A stretch of DNA of 64,000 nucleotides from Struthio camelus (GCF_040807025.1 NC_090942.1:40316911-40380910), one strand, 5' to 3'; positions 35,536 through 49,290 are shown, numbered from the stretch's first letter. Numbers and translations are program-made. Notes: generated from the letters alone by a model not told the origin.

Positions 35536-38500
35536 TTCAAGTCCACGTCACACGGCCGAGGGCCGAGTCCCCCACTCGGGGTAAATTCCACCCCCGCAGG
35601 CCAAACCTTGCTCTTTTTTGGTACTCTGAAGTGCAGAATGATTTTCCGTAAGTTCCTTTTTATTGGAAAGATTAACTGCATTGCTTGGAATTGCTTTGAA
35701 GAATGCTCAAGTGCGCTGTAACTGAAAAGTCTAGTCCCGCTCAAGTTTGTAAAAGAACGTGGAAATTAACCCCCAAACAAGCATGATTAAAGGATGGTCT
35801 CCTCGCTGCAAAACTTCTGTGCTGTCGTATAAAATTTAAAAAGTAGTGAATTATATTTTGGGGATCTAATTCATATGATTGGCTTAAAATTGCATTTCTA
35901 CGGCATATTCGTATTTTAACAAGTGTGGCAGGGTGGGGTATTTCGTTCAGAACATTAGTTTTTGAGGTCAAGAGATTATGTGGAAATCGTAACCTTCAGT
36001 TCACAAAGTTTTTAGTTCTTCAGTCTATTCCTGGAACAGAGCCTAAAAATACAGTTAAATGCCTCAGAAACAAGAATCTTAGAAAAAGTATGCACAGCTC
36101 TTTTTAAAAATCTCTTTCTTCCCCTCCCTTTCAGATGTGACTTTGTTTCGAGGCCTGGAGCATGATCCTTCTAAAAGTGAGTTTGATGAGCTTTGCATTC
36201 TCCGTGGGTCTTTTCTAACTGCCTGGCGTTTCCAGGGCTGTGCGCGTTTGAGGGCAAGGCTGCCTGCGGACAGCAGATCCAGTCTTGCTCCAAAGAAGCC
36301 AACAGCAGAGCTCTCACTGACTTCAGTCAATGCTGGAGAGGATCCAAAGAGAGCAAGGGCAGGAGGGGATATACATGTTTTCATTACTCATGTTCGTTGT
36401 GTAAACACCACGCGCTTCTGACTGAGAAATAATGGGACTTTATTCCTATCGTTTTAAGAAAAAGCATTTAGCAAGAAAATAATCATTACTGTTCTCTGAT
36501 TGCTCAGTTTTTTCCACTGCTACGCACGTCAGAGCATGCATTGGTACAAATACAACTGATCTGGTTAAGTGTGTTAATACGCAGCGGAGTAAATTGTTTG
36601 GGATGAAAGAAATTCATTATCCACAGTTTGCAGGGCTGAAAGTCTGACTGTTTTAATGTTACTACAGAGCAAAAAAATTAGAAGTGCATGCTGCGACAAG
36701 CTGAAATATGCTTTTAGATGCTATTATACTACAAATAGCATATTAATTAGATTATTGAGCATTCTTGCAGTAATGCTGAACCCCAGCATGGCTAGTAGGA
36801 TAACTAAAGGCAATCAGCCAAAAATAGCCAATTTCCCTTGATGCTTTTCTCATTAATTTAATTCACAAAGGGAAAACTCCTGTTCCTCTCTGAGAGAGGG
36901 TCAGGGAAAGCCCTACGTGGTAAAAAGAGACTACCTTGAGAGGTCACTCATGAATCCAAGAGACTACCTTGAGAGGTCACTCATGAATCCAAGAGATAAT
37001 CTGTCTGTGCAGGGAGGCAGGAGAATATATCAGGCTACGAACTACAGCAATGACTGTGCTCCTACTCCAGGCTATATAGATTAGATTCTCTCCTCCCACT
37101 GCAAACAGATCTCCTATACACGGCAAATATATCCAGGCCTTACACAGAGCGCCACTATTTGGACAAGAGATTGTACGCTAAAATTAAACATTAAAGGACC
37201 TCCTCATCCAGGCTTTTGCAACAGCTTTTTCCTGCAGGATCTTTATTTTTGTCCACAGTGCCTTCCAGCTGCTGCATGACGGAGGACGTATTTATTTACT
37301 TACTTATTTGTTTATACTTCGCCTCCAGTTTGGCAGGGAAGAGCCAGGCCACTTCTGCCTCATGACCCATGAAAGTTCACCTTGTGCTGCCTGAAGCTCT
37401 TCCTCTTCGTGTGCACTAACGGAGTAATGTCTCTGGAAATGGAGCAGTTCCCACCTGGGCTTTCGTATGGGGCTGCTGCAGGATCCCCCTTTTGGCCCTG
37501 AGGTTGAGACATTAGAGGGAAGTCATCACCAGTTCATTGAAAAACTTTGCAGAGCGGGATGGCCCAAGGTTCAGCACAGAGTTCTCTTTGGAAAGTTAGG
37601 CTTGCAAGCACTTAAAAGAAATAACCTTCTAGGCTTTGTCCTTTTAAATAATCCCGGTCTATTTTTTAGAAAATATAGCTAGATTATATGGCTATAAAGC
37701 AGCAGCAGCACTCTGCACAACATGCACAAGAGACAAGGTATGTATGCTTGTACGAGATTTTTCACTGCCTTAGAAAAACCGTACCCCCATCAGAGAGGGC
37801 CTGGACAGTTAGTACCCCCGTCTTGCTCTCTGCCAAAATTTGCCACCACTGTAACAGAAGCAGTCAGGAGCAGACGCCTGCTCCTCGCTGAGCCAGCCCT
37901 GTCCCTGCGTCACAGCAGAGCTCTGCTGGGAATGATCAGCCCAGCAGCAGAAGGTACCTTGGCAAAGGTGCTACAAACCACAAGGACCTGCGGTTACTAC
38001 ATATCCAAGGTGTTTCGTTGTGCTGCTTCAGAGCTACGGCCGGTGTCTCTGCCTGGCCCAGCGCTGGGCTGTGTATTCATGGGAGAGCACTCAGACCTTG
38101 GGAGTGGGACAGAGGCAGTGGGTAGAAAATGTGGGTCTTGTTTGGCATTTGAGCCTCACACCTCGTTATTGCTCCCGTTCTGACTCAAGGAACTGTTTGA
38201 TACTTGCACAGAAAATTCTAATAAATGATTTCACCAACAGACTGAGAAGTCACTAGCTTGGATCACGTCTCAGTTTTTGAGTGCCTCAGCAGAGACACTG
38301 AACTGTGCCTGATAATCACGGCTGTGAGCAGCTGCTCTTCCAGTGAGCATCATTGGAACAGCAGCTCCTTGCAAACCTTACCTGGAAAAAAAGGCAAATT
38401 ATTCAAATTGAGAATTGAAAATCATTGGAGACTGCAAACCTGAAGGAGGTTGTGTCTGCTGAGAGCTGCACTGATCCTAACCCCAGCACTTTGTGATACG

Positions 38501-41500
38501 CTGAAGGTTACAGAGCCAACAACTGCTGGTTCTGGGGTACTAATTTTCAGTTTGGGGCTCTTGGTTATATTTAACTGGGAAGCCTAAAAATCAAGAGGTG
38601 AAAAAATGCTTCACATATATACCTTGGAGGTATGTATGCCTGACTGATGCCCAACCTGAGAAACTGGATTGGGACCAGCAAGGGCAAGGGAGGAAGGATC
38701 TGTGCTGCTCCAGCAGATTCTCTGAATCTCATTTCCCAGCCCGGCTCTCATCTGGGTATTCAAAAGATCTGCAGAGCTTCTGTAATTCTGCTGTCCTGGC
38801 CTGAGACCTCAGCAGTTTCATCTCCACACCCCTGCCCCGATGGTGAAGGGGGACTTTGGCATCTGCTAGTGCCAAAGGGGAGCTGCCACAGCTGGACTGT
38901 CACAGCCCTGCCTCCTCCTGCGGGTGCCTGCAGCTAGAGGGAAGGGGGCAGGATTTATTTCTTCATCAAGCAAAAACTAATCAATGTCTGAAATGCAGTG
39001 CCCGGTTGCTGTCAGGGTGCCGCAGTGCAGGCATGACCCCGAGATTATCCTGTTTCACATTGCAGAGCCACACGGCCCTGCTTCAGCCAGTAGCTGGAGC
39101 CGTGGCTGTTATCAAGTATTGACTATCTAGGAGGACAGTACCACAAGGAATTTTGTTTGCTCGAGTAATGACAGATCTTATTATAGAGCAACTGTGCCAT
39201 ACCAAACATGTTTAATAATTAAGCAATGAGATATGACAAGTGGCAAATTCCAGCACAATTTTTGCATGCCTCAGATTGCATTATAAGGCCAAAGGCCAAG
39301 GAAATTTCACCAGAGGATCAAACTATTTTGCATTTGAATCACCTATTCTGTCAATTTTTCTGCACTCTGTAGCACAACAGTGATATTCTGTCATAAATAT
39401 CATAAGCATAAAATTGCTCATGGCCCGAGACCTTGGGATCTATTATCCCAAATGATATATGCGTGTTACTGGCATACAGAGTGGTGGAATACACCCCTTT
39501 ACCCATGATTAGGTCTGGAATTGATTTTCAGACTTCAGTTAACATGTCTGAAAAACAGGTTTGCTGATGGAATTGCTGACAGATTAACTACGTCAATGCA
39601 AGGGGCATCACCTCCGTGCCCCGGTTGTTAACACTCAAATATTTCTCCTTATGCCTTAAAGAGAAGAGAAGAACTTGAGATTTCAAGACAATACTTGGTT
39701 TTATATGCTATAAATTCGGGATCTGAGTTCTGACCACTTACTTCATACTTCTCTCTCTCTTAGAATATGCGTACAGTATTATGAAACGCAATATTTTCCA
39801 TAGAAATGTCACACTAATGCAGCATCAATTCTGAGACTTTAATCCTACAAAAATCAGGTAAAGCCGGAATGAGGATTCCCACAACAAATCTACAGCAACC
39901 CCTTTGTGGTATGTTTTGCAAGAAGGACTTTCTTTGCACTGAGAACACAATGCCAAGCAATGTGACGCACTGTACAGCAAATATTTATTTTTGAGATAAG
40001 CACGGCGGCTTGAAAGGTCTAATGAGCTAATTGAAATAAATAAGGCTCTGCTGGAATCCAGGGCCGGATGCATGCAGTGGTGAGGGGGAAATTGCCCAGC
40101 TGCTGTGCCACTCCTTGTCTCAAGGCTTGTAATGTGTGTGCCAAGCTGCCCAGCGCTAGCGGGCAAGTGATCAGGCTGCTGACCCCTCTCTGCCTCTGCT
40201 CTGGCTAAGTCCATATCTGCAGGAATGTTATAAGCCATTCCTGGCGTTAATAGGCATGACATACTAATATTTAAGGGAGTGCATACTTGGTCAGGCCAAT
40301 TAAAATTAGCATCCTGCTGTTAGTAATGGCTAGAACATGTTGTTCAGTGGAAAAAGAGCGAAAACAAAAACTAAGTGTTGAATATTCTGTAATGTAATCA
40401 GATGCATCTGTAATATTTATTCATTAGAGATACCAAAGAGAGTACTAGTGATTCCTGCCCTTAAAAGTTTCCAATTCAATATACGACCAAGCATGGCTGC
40501 GTCTTTGCTTTACCTTACCTGGCTAGTCCTGGAAGCAGCCTGAAGTTCAGGATGTGCTGGAGAATGAGCTCGCAGTCGTAACAGCAGCCTCCTCTCAAGG
40601 AGGAACGCAGGGCCATCAAGTCTGGACCAACAGTGGCCGTGGGGTAAGCTGGTTGGAGAGAGCAGGCCAAGCAGGTAAATGCGGGGTGGTCAGCAGATAT
40701 TGTCACAGAGCTGCTCTTAAAATGTAGCACAAATGTAGATAATTTGATTACAATACAAAGAGGCAAGAGTGAGGATCGAAAGCACCAATAAAGATGTAAT
40801 CATCTGGCCGCATGGTTAGGTATTGGCACATCTTGCTATGTGCTAAGCCAGCTGTGCATGTGTAACATCTGGAATTAGGAGGGAGGGTACAGCTGGGACA
40901 CAGTTCTTTCCTGCTTCCTGCAGATAATCATTTCTTGCCCTGAAGCACTATACTTTGCTAACCACCTTCTTCAAATCCAATTTTAAATGAACTGCAAGAT
41001 CATATTATAACACTGGCCGACCGGTACAGAGCATAATGAACAAACTCAAGGTATGACCTGCGTGTTACAACGCATTTCAGACACTGGGAAAGTACAGCAG
41101 GAAATCTGTTATATTAGAAAAGACAACAGCATTCTTCCTACATGGCTATTCTTTTTATTAGATCAGATATCTAGATTTTTGCCATTTGCTTGGAGAAGTG
41201 AAGGCTGTTTCACAGAAGCTTCAGGGAAATGGCTGCATTTTAATACAGTCTAATTGACTTTTATGGTTATCTCTGAGGAGTCCTGGTCATAAAAGCTAAT
41301 TAAATTATACTGATCTACATATTCAAGAACCATTCTATTTCTCACCCTTGAAAAAAAAAAAGGAAAAAACTAGAGGATCATACTCGTGATTAGGACACGT
41401 TACAATCTCCTGACATCCCTCTTTGTGCAGTTTGCTTTGCTCAGCGTTGCAGGGTAAAATTAACCTCTCTGAGCAAGTGACCATCCTTACCATTTTTAAG

Positions 41501-42740
41501 AATGTCGGCTATGTTATTTCAGCTATCTCATTCTACAAATGTGTAGAAAGAGCTATATACTCAATTTACAATTCTACATTCATTTAATAATTCTGTAGAG
41601 AAAAGGTTAAAAAAAGAAGCTAAAAGTAAATCGTCTCAATTTACGTGATGAGGGCTTTAAAAAGTAGACCTTCTGCATTTTCTTGAGTGTCTTTTTTTAT
41701 TTTAGGTGGCCATTTTTTGTTTCTCCTTTTTAGTTCCATGCACTTTGTGAGAGATTCTGACTTTGCTGTAATAACAGTTTAACAGCCAATCTTGATACTG
41801 TAAAAACCAATGCCACTGTTTTTTAATGTGAACTCTCATTGTTTTCATGTCTTTATTACCCACACAGCACCAGATTTCCAAGATATTTAAGTGCCAAACA
41901 AATTAAACATGTGCCAAGAATGATTTTATGAAGCAGACAAAATTTCTGAAGATCTTAGTAGTGGTCTGTCTCTGTCTTTCAGCACCTAAAAACCTATGAA
42001 AATCTGGCTGAAGGCAGTAGGCAGAATTCCCACCGAGAATCATGGCCATTTGGCCTGAACAAATATTGCAGAAACCAGTTCCTCCAGAGTCAGTATCAGT
42101 TCCCCTGGAAATTTCAGCCAATTTTTAAAAAAACCTTCTGACACTGCACCATGCAAAGTGTCCAAATGCCTTAATAAAGCTAAGGTATTGCCCACTAAAT
42201 AAATACCATGAATCGCTCAGCCAGTGGCTCAGAGCCCTGCAGGCTCCCATGCGTTCGTACCCACTGTGCCCATGGAACGCTCCAGACAGCAGCAGTGAAG
42301 CGATGCTAATGTTCCCTTTTGCTCTGATATGAGTGACCAACTGAACAGCTTTGACCAGCTCTTTCATTCCTTCCTAGCCCATCCCTCCTGCTCTTAACTT
42401 TTCCTTCTCCAGCTGCAAGTGTCGGGGACCACTACATCTGCTGCTTCTAGCCTGCATCTCAGAATTGCACAGCAATAGCATGGACAAGCGTTGTGATTTC
42501 CACTGCTCCTCCCTACTACTGATCCCCTCGTTTTCCCAGCTCCGAACAGTTTTTTTAAAAACTGAAGCCCATAGCTTCATTTAGAAGAAGTACGTTTACT
42601 AAGCTAAAGTGGTAGGGGAAGACCAGCCTGGGACCAGCCTTTTTACTCTCGAATAATGAATAATTCACCTCTGGTGAATCCTATTGAAAGAAATAAATAT
42701 ATATTTAAGACTTCATTCAAGAAGAAACAAGGATTTTTTC
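35536..42740. other. Intergenic DNA, no gene recognised
   Basis: AT-rich, with homeodomain-like TAATTA words common around 36.66-36.86 and 39.18-39.43 kb, as in conserved noncoding enhancers, though composition alone could explain it. The 145-codon open frame at 39825-40262 (-) is unrecognised and lacks splice or promoter context. Confidence 0.45.
36927..36992 (+). repeat. Perfect 33-bp tandem duplication
   Basis: The unit begins GAGACTACCTTGAGAGG and ends TGAATCCAA. The copies at 36927-36959 and 36960-36992 are identical, so the duplication is recent (or the result of an assembly or replication slip). A partial third start GAGA follows. Confidence 0.93.
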
Positions 42741-42744
42741 TTCA

Positions 42745-43015
42745 GGGGGCTGCCGGCAGGGCAGGGCCAGATCTGGCCACCAGGCCCGTCCCCCAGCCCC
42801 AGGGGGACATTAGGCACAACCATGGGGCCGGGGCTGGGGCTGGGGCTGGGACTGAGGGGAGCCCATGGTGGGTAGGAGCCAGGCCATGGCGGGGCTGGAG
42901 CTGGCATTGTTGCAGCATGGGGCATCAACTGATGGTCCCAGGCTGGGCCAAGGTGGGACTGGGGCTGGACAGGGGAGACCACGAGGGACCGGCCTCAAGC
43001 GTGGCCACTGCCTAG
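42745..43015. repeat. GC-rich low-complexity block with GGGGCT repeats
   Basis: A GC-rich island in AT-rich DNA. From 42824 there are consecutive G4 tracts (GGGGCC GGGGCT GGGGCT GGGGCT GGGACT GAGGGG) that could fold into a G-quadruplex. Later words GGGGCTGG and GGACTGGGGCTGG recur, so it is probably a decayed minisatellite. Open frames on both strands are compositional. Confidence 0.6.
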
Positions 43016-46000
43016 GGTTCATAGACCATACTGAGCAACAGGCCCTACTTCATTTTGTCAAGAGCTGTTAAATTAGCCATTTAAGGTGGAAGAGTTGGGG
43101 TTTTCGTTTGTTAGCGGCAGAGGGATTGATAAGAAAGCTTCGTTGCTCTGGCCCAGCCGATGCTTAGCCACCCTGTGCTGTGCAGGTGCCGTGCCGTGCC
43201 ATGTCGGAGGGTTCAATGCAAAGCTACTAGCTAAGGATTGGATTGCGAGAGAGGAAAAAGCCCTCTGGAGAGAGAGGCGTTATGAGACAAAGACTGGAGG
43301 GGGTCCCATCAAAAAGGGCACCTCTCACATTCCCGTCAACGTAAGCGTGCGGCACCTCGGTGAAATCTGCCTTTACACACCCTGTGTAGCTTCTCTGACT
43401 CAGAATTAGATAAAATTCAGGGTCTTGTGCATGCTCTGACAGAACGAGATGTCCATGGGTACAAAGACTCCTGCCCAGCCCTGTTCCCCCGAGCGCACCC
43501 CCGAGGGGCCTCTCTAGTTGCATCTCTGTTGGTTTCTTAGGTGAACTGGTTGTTGTTTTTAGGTTTATCCTGAATAGAAAGCAGCTGATATGCCCACAAG
43601 GTTTAACCCAATCCAGAAAAATGTTAACGATGCCCAGGCAGTCTCAGGTACTGTCTTGTTTCTGTTTGCACTACACCAAGCTCCTCAGGTACTAATAAAA
43701 AAGTAAACATTTCAAGGGTCAAGTTTCAGTGGTGAATTTATGCACAAAAAAAGTAAGATGAAATTAGTTCTGCAAGTGGCCTGGTAATCTGGAACATGTT
43801 TGTTTTTACCTGGGAAATCTGACCCATCAGTTCTGCACCTGGCATGGCTTGACTGCAGGTGCTCCTTGTGGCCTAAGCAGTGCGTGCAGTGCCTCTAACA
43901 TGATTCTCAGCAACCTGATCGGGCAGGTCAGTAAATATGGCTGATATATTTTAATTGAAGTAGTTTCACAGATCGGTTATGTCCTTGTCGGTAGATGGAT
44001 TGCTAGGGTAGAGATTCACAACTTCTCTCATTAAAAACGTCTGAAGCTGTTCCCTGCCACAGCTATAATTCAGAAGGAAACTGCTCCAGGTGGACCTTTT
44101 TCTTTTTACCAAAGACACTCATCTGTGTGTGTTTGATCTAAGGATGGTTATATTATGTAAGTGTGCAATATATGATAAGCAATGCGGACAATAAGATTAG
44201 AGCCTGTGGTGTTGACAGAAGCACTGTCCCTCAACCAAAACTTGCTCTGTTTTCACAGTACTTGGTGAGGTCTTAGTCCTTTCCCCAATGATCACATCCT
44301 GCTCCTATCTCCCAACCACCCTCACCCAAAGTTTTGTTTCACTGTTGTCTTCCTCCAACAAAGTGTCACAGCTTCTGCAGCTATTGTAAAGCCTTGAAAG
44401 TGAAGATAAGTATGCCAGATGTGACAAAGAAGCAGGAGCCATGGAGGGATGCAAAAATAGTAGTCAAAGTGACTGGTTAGGCTAATAATTGTTGTAGCAA
44501 TGCTCTGGATAGATTTGAGTTGGATGGGATCGTACACATCAAGGTCAGTCAGAAAATGGTTGCAGCAACAGAGACATGAGATGATGAGAGTGTGGACAAG
44601 CATTTTGACTGTGAGAAGGGCCAGGGAGGGCAATAATCTGCAGCTGCTGCGTGAGAGAATATGCAGAATTTAGATATGAGTACAAAATGTATAGAGAAAT
44701 CCAAGCTGAAGATGATGACACCTGGGTTAGAAGTTTAAGTGGGAGTCAGGCCAGTTGTGTTGTCCCTAACAATGAATCAAGCGCAGAAGGGCTTTGGGAT
44801 GGATTACGAACGCTGCATCAGGCATCTTGCGACTGAATTAACAGCTAGACTTCCATATACATCCCTTGGTAGATGACATTGAGCTTGCCTAGAGAAAATG
44901 TGTATGGGGAAAAAGGAGCAGGAGGAAATGACTGTGAAATGACAGGGCACAAGAAAGATGACAGCGTCCAGAATGAAGACTGTGAGAGATGGTGATGGAG
45001 CATGCTTGCTTTAGGGCCAGATGGGTCTTCAGCTGATGTTTTTGAGGGGCCAGACTGGCAAAAAGTCAGGAGTAAGTAGTTCAAGAGCAGAATCATGTGT
45101 GTATTTCACAGGAAAATAGACCCCTAGGTCCAGCACACCCATGTATAAGGTCAGGCTTCCTCAAATTCTACTTTTTCCTACTTCTCTCCCCAGAAGTCCT
45201 ACTCTGCCCTGATCAGCTGCTATGACACTCTTGTCACATGGGATTTTGGTGGCCATCAGTCTATCTCTGCTCTGACCCTGCTGTTACTCCCCAGAGAAGG
45301 GTGCCAGAGGCATGGGCAGTTCATTTGTTCCATTGGCCCAGACAGGTAGGATTTCACCTGCATGTCATAAATACATGAAGAACTTATCCCACTAAGGAAC
45401 AAACAGTCAGAGTTGAGCAGGTGAACCTTGAGGCTATGTCAAAGTCACCAAGATGAGCTTTCCTATTCAAAAAGGGATTTCTGACAGGAGAATACTGCTC
45501 TGAGATCCGACAGCCTTCTTAACTCAAAACAGCATTTATAAAGGACAGCCTTGAAAAACTACCACCTTTAAAAGGTGGACATTAGTAACATCCTTAAAAC
45601 AAAAAATGTGCCCCTAGCTCCTCATCACAAAAAAAAAGAGAGAGAGAGAGAAATCAAAGTTTGCCAGGGGCTTAGTTATTGGCAATAACTTTGCCTGGAA
45701 TATAGTAACATGAAAATAAATAGAAGGGAACACATTCTGCAGATAAGGAAGTGCTGTTGGGAACTGGCCTGCTGGTGAGTGACCTGCAAGGTGAGTCAGT
45801 GACTTGGCTCTGTTTCCTCTCTAACATGGATCTGTTGGGATCTTAACCATGAAGCTCCCATCTGATGCTAGTAGCCAACTCTTTTACATTTTATCATCAA
45901 AACTAAATAAATCCTCCTTGCTATCGCTCTTTTGCAGGCTAATTAATTTATAAACATCATAATGGCTTTATCTTTTTTCTTATGTCGTTCCCGATACTGA

Positions 46001-49000
46001 ATTGCCTCCCTGTCCTTCATCATTTTTCCCTTCTTGCACCTCCATGAAGCAGGGAATTGCCAGCTTTGTTTTGCAAATGGTGAAGGGAGGCACACAAAGA
46101 AGGTGCCTAGAGTTACACTTCAGCAGAACAAAAACACATGTTCTTTCAAACATGGGAACTTCTGCTGACTGCTTCTCCCCTCCACATTCAGCCAGACATT
46201 GAGGGAACGCACCCACACAGGCGGCGGCCATCAAGCACTCTCTTAGAGCATTACAAATACTGTCTGTCAACAACCAGAAAGCCCCCTTCTTTTTGACCTG
46301 CCGTGAATCAGATATAACCTAAAGCTGATATGGAAACAGATGGATGGCTAACTGCAGAGGAAAAGGATTTAGTAAAAAAAAAAACAAAAAAACTGCACAC
46401 TGTTTTTCAGGCAGGTTTTCCTTTGGCTACAACTCAATAAGAAGATAAAGAAGGTACCTTCTGATGTTAATAAAGAATTATCTACAATTTGAGAGTCAAG
46501 TCTTATTCCTCCACTTATCTTTTGGCTTGTTTGTACGTATTTTTATAGATCTCCCAGCTGTCTTCATTACCACATTCTTTGTATCTGCTGATGTCCAGTA
46601 TCCACTTCTTGCTTCAGCTGCGCTTTTTTGTATCAGTGTAACCACTTTTCTCATGGCCTCTTGATGTTTGTTCTTTGCTTTGTTCAGATTAAAAAAGAAG
46701 GACTAGCACTTGCAATGCCACCAATTGCAACTTTAGTGTTTCCCAGTACCTACTTGTAAATTCCTGGAAGTTTTAGTGAGGTTTGCATTATTGTTCTGAT
46801 GCTTATTTCTATTGTCCTTTATGAAGCAAAACTTGTGCAAGGAGTCATCGCTATTTGGCAGTCTTCTAGCTCCAGAAACAACCCTCAGGTCAAACCTGAT
46901 AGATTCCTGGATTTGAGTCTGCTAGCCTGGGTATCACTATCCTTGTCAGGCATCCAGGTTAGAGCTTGGCCCAGACCATCAGAAGTAGGAGAAAACTGGA
47001 GTTACAAGGAAGAGAGAACCTTAGGTTTGTGCACTAGGAACACCATGTTCAGTAAGTATTTCCACTCCTTTCCCAGAAACGGGATATTTTTACCTGACAT
47101 TGCCAAGGTCTGTGACAGCGCTGAGGAGGTGCTGTGTGGGGGTGAGACTCCAGGCAGGATGGTGTCCTGAAAAGAGTTGTGTTGAAGTTCAAGCACAGAG
47201 GGATCTAAAAGAAAATCTATCGCTGTGCTGAGTGTAGCGTTCCACCTTCCACTGGAAGACTGTTGGCCCTTTTTTTCTCTTAGTTCTTCTGTTTGTTATA
47301 GTCACCTTAAAAGACTATTGGAACATGCAAGAAAAAAAAAAAACCCAAATTATTGTTAAAACGTGTCCCTTTGCAGCTCTTTTGGACTACCTGATCTCTA
47401 CCATCTGTGCTGTGTATGGGTATTTTTAGCTATTGTAAAATATAGTGATGTGCCAGAAACATGCTTTTTACTATGTTTCAGTCAGGATCTGAAATTGTGC
47501 CATTTGGGTCAACCACATGTAGTGTGAGTATTTGTGATAAGTCACCTGCATCAATTCTGTGTTTGTCTTCTGTTAAAATTTTATTATGTAGATTAAAACT
47601 TCCATACCTCCCTTTTCTTAATTTCCTGCTCTGTATTCATGGTGACATAACCCTCAGAAGTCAGGGGCAATGTGGTAGGTCATGAGGGAGAAAGGTTGGC
47701 AGCTACTAGCCCTTTACAGTTAGGTTTTATGAACTGTCTGGGAAGTGTACATCTAATGGTTCATAAAGAAGTCCATTCTCACAGTTCTGTGTCTAGGTGT
47801 TCATATTTAGCTAATGTTCCTTTAACTAGGCAAAATTTCAAAGAGTAACATTAGAAAATGGCTTAATCCAGCATCTTTTTTTGACCTGTTGATTATGTTT
47901 TATGTATAACCCACAGATACATTAAAGGAGGAAACTCAGGATTTAAAAGTAGGTGACAGCAAGATCTTTCACCCTGTTGCAGCCCCTTCAAGTTGAATAC
48001 ACTATCAAGAGCACCACAAAAGAGGTCCATAAAATTGACGGCAGCAAATATTCCTTTGGTACAAACACTGCTGAAAAAGCCTGGACAGTGAAACCTGTAA
48101 CACCTGTGGTAATGCTGCCATAGGGGAATACTAGGAAGAGGACTAGAAGAGATGCAAAGCGCCAGGGGCAAAGGTGGCTCCGGGTTGCATTACCGTCTGT
48201 TAAGTGAATTGGGTTTAAGCTGTGATACCTTTGAAAAGCCCTGGGAGCTATCTAGTATATGCTGCTGACCGTAGAAAATCAGGAGTGCACCCCCTGGCCT
48301 ATGACATTCATGTAGCACCTCCTGGAGTGCAGCACAGAATCTTACCTACACATTTTGGAAAACACTGCTGCACAAGACTGAGAAACAGCTGAATTATTTG
48401 TTGCAAAGGCAGAGAACAAGAAAGGTCCAGCTGCTATCAACCTGGGACTGGGAGTCAGAACTGCGGGATGCTGTTCTGGCTCTGTCTTCAAAACAGCTGC
48501 TTATGAGGCTAGGTAATTCACTTAACATACATGCACATTGTCGTGTCCAACTATTAAATAATAATGCTCATCTGCTGAGAAGCTTGAATTATCTCTATGA
48601 AATTAGGTTAGATCCTTGGATGACAGGAGCCATGAGCATGCATCGCAGTGCTACTGGCCCATGGTGTCTGAGGCAACCTATCTTCACTGAAATACTAAGC
48701 AATGATCTGATTTATTATTCTTATGACCTTTTGAACTAAGTAGTTACCCAGAGTTGGAAGTCTTCTTTGCTAATTTTGACAAGAAGCCTTACAGGGGGTC
48801 CTAGGTCTCTCTTTTCTTCCAAAGACCTTAAAAAGACCTGTTTTCATGCGTAGAGGATTGCCAAACAGGTCACCATTTCACTGCCCATGGGTCAAAGAAG
48901 AGATCTCCATGCTAGGCTCTTCTCAGGCCTTGTTCAAGATCTGTCCTTGCTTTTTTTCCCCACCTCTAGCACTTTGTTGCTAGGTTGGGAGAGGGTTATC

Positions 49001-49080
49001 ATTTGTCAAACATATTTCTCTTCCAAAAGCATTATCCAATAGGCCTCACATAGGCTCTGTATGGACTATCCTTGTAGGTG
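43016..49080. other. Intergenic DNA around the LINE remnant
   Basis: No gene recognised. There is a (GA)n run at 45638-45651 and a near-perfect palindrome CCACCTTTAAAAGGTGG at 45562-45578. The short open frames do not resemble known proteins. Confidence 0.45.
44330..44640 (-). mobile_element. Decayed LINE reverse-transcriptase remnant (CR1/L2/L3-like)
   Basis: The minus-strand translation holds LTVKMLVHTLIISCL, then CCCNHFL, then PIQLKSIQSIATTI. This follows the order of a LINE RT C-terminal part (LVHALISSRLDYCNALL, then LKRLQLIQNAAARL). The DYCN-type block has become CCCN. The copy is old and broken by mutations; the element possibly extends upstream (to about 45.1 kb), but I cannot trace it. 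Identification rests on a short motif series. Confidence 0.4.
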
Positions 49081-49097
49081 ATGACCTACTGGCTTTT

Positions 49098-49134
49098 GGG
49101 GGGAGGGGGGCGGGGCTTTCTTTTTTTTTTTTTT
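49098..49134 (+). repeat. G-quadruplex-prone tract followed by poly-T
   Basis: Four G runs (GGGGGG-A-GGGGGG-C-GGGG, 49098-49115) are followed by CTTTC and a long T run. It is an extreme purine-to-pyrimidine composition switch within 40 bp. Confidence 0.7.
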
Positions 49135-49219
49135 TGATAGAAGCTACTATAGTTTTAAGTTCTCTGTCTCTGCAGCATTAACCATAGCATTTGTTTAATA
49201 GAGAGAAGGGTCCCATTTT

Positions 49220-49290
49220 TCCCCCTAGGGTATTCCCACTGACTTTAATAACCTTACTGCAAGCTGAGATCAAAATTTTCCCTGCAATTG
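49220..49290. repeat. Old MITE-like repeat
   Basis: GTATTCCCACTGACTTTAAT, then CTGCAAGCTGAGATCAAAAT, matches the layout of the dispersed sauropsid repeat (CCCACTGACTTCAATGG, then CAGGCTGAGGATCAGGATTT). Diverged. Confidence 0.4.

Noticed and set aside
39825..40262. 145-codon minus-strand open frame
   Set aside because: No recognisable domain and no adjacent splice sites or promoter that make a gene model; kept only as intergenic DNA.
44651..44836. Plus-strand frame starting MREY, which briefly recalls the RAP1B N-terminus
   Set aside because: After the first four residues nothing matches; the RAP1 P-loop (GSGGVGKSALT) is absent, and the segment adjoins a decayed LINE.
45760..45850. Possible MIR-like SINE (GACTTGGCTCTGTTTCCTC)
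   Set aside because: Only one short word matches and the rest of the MIR core is absent.
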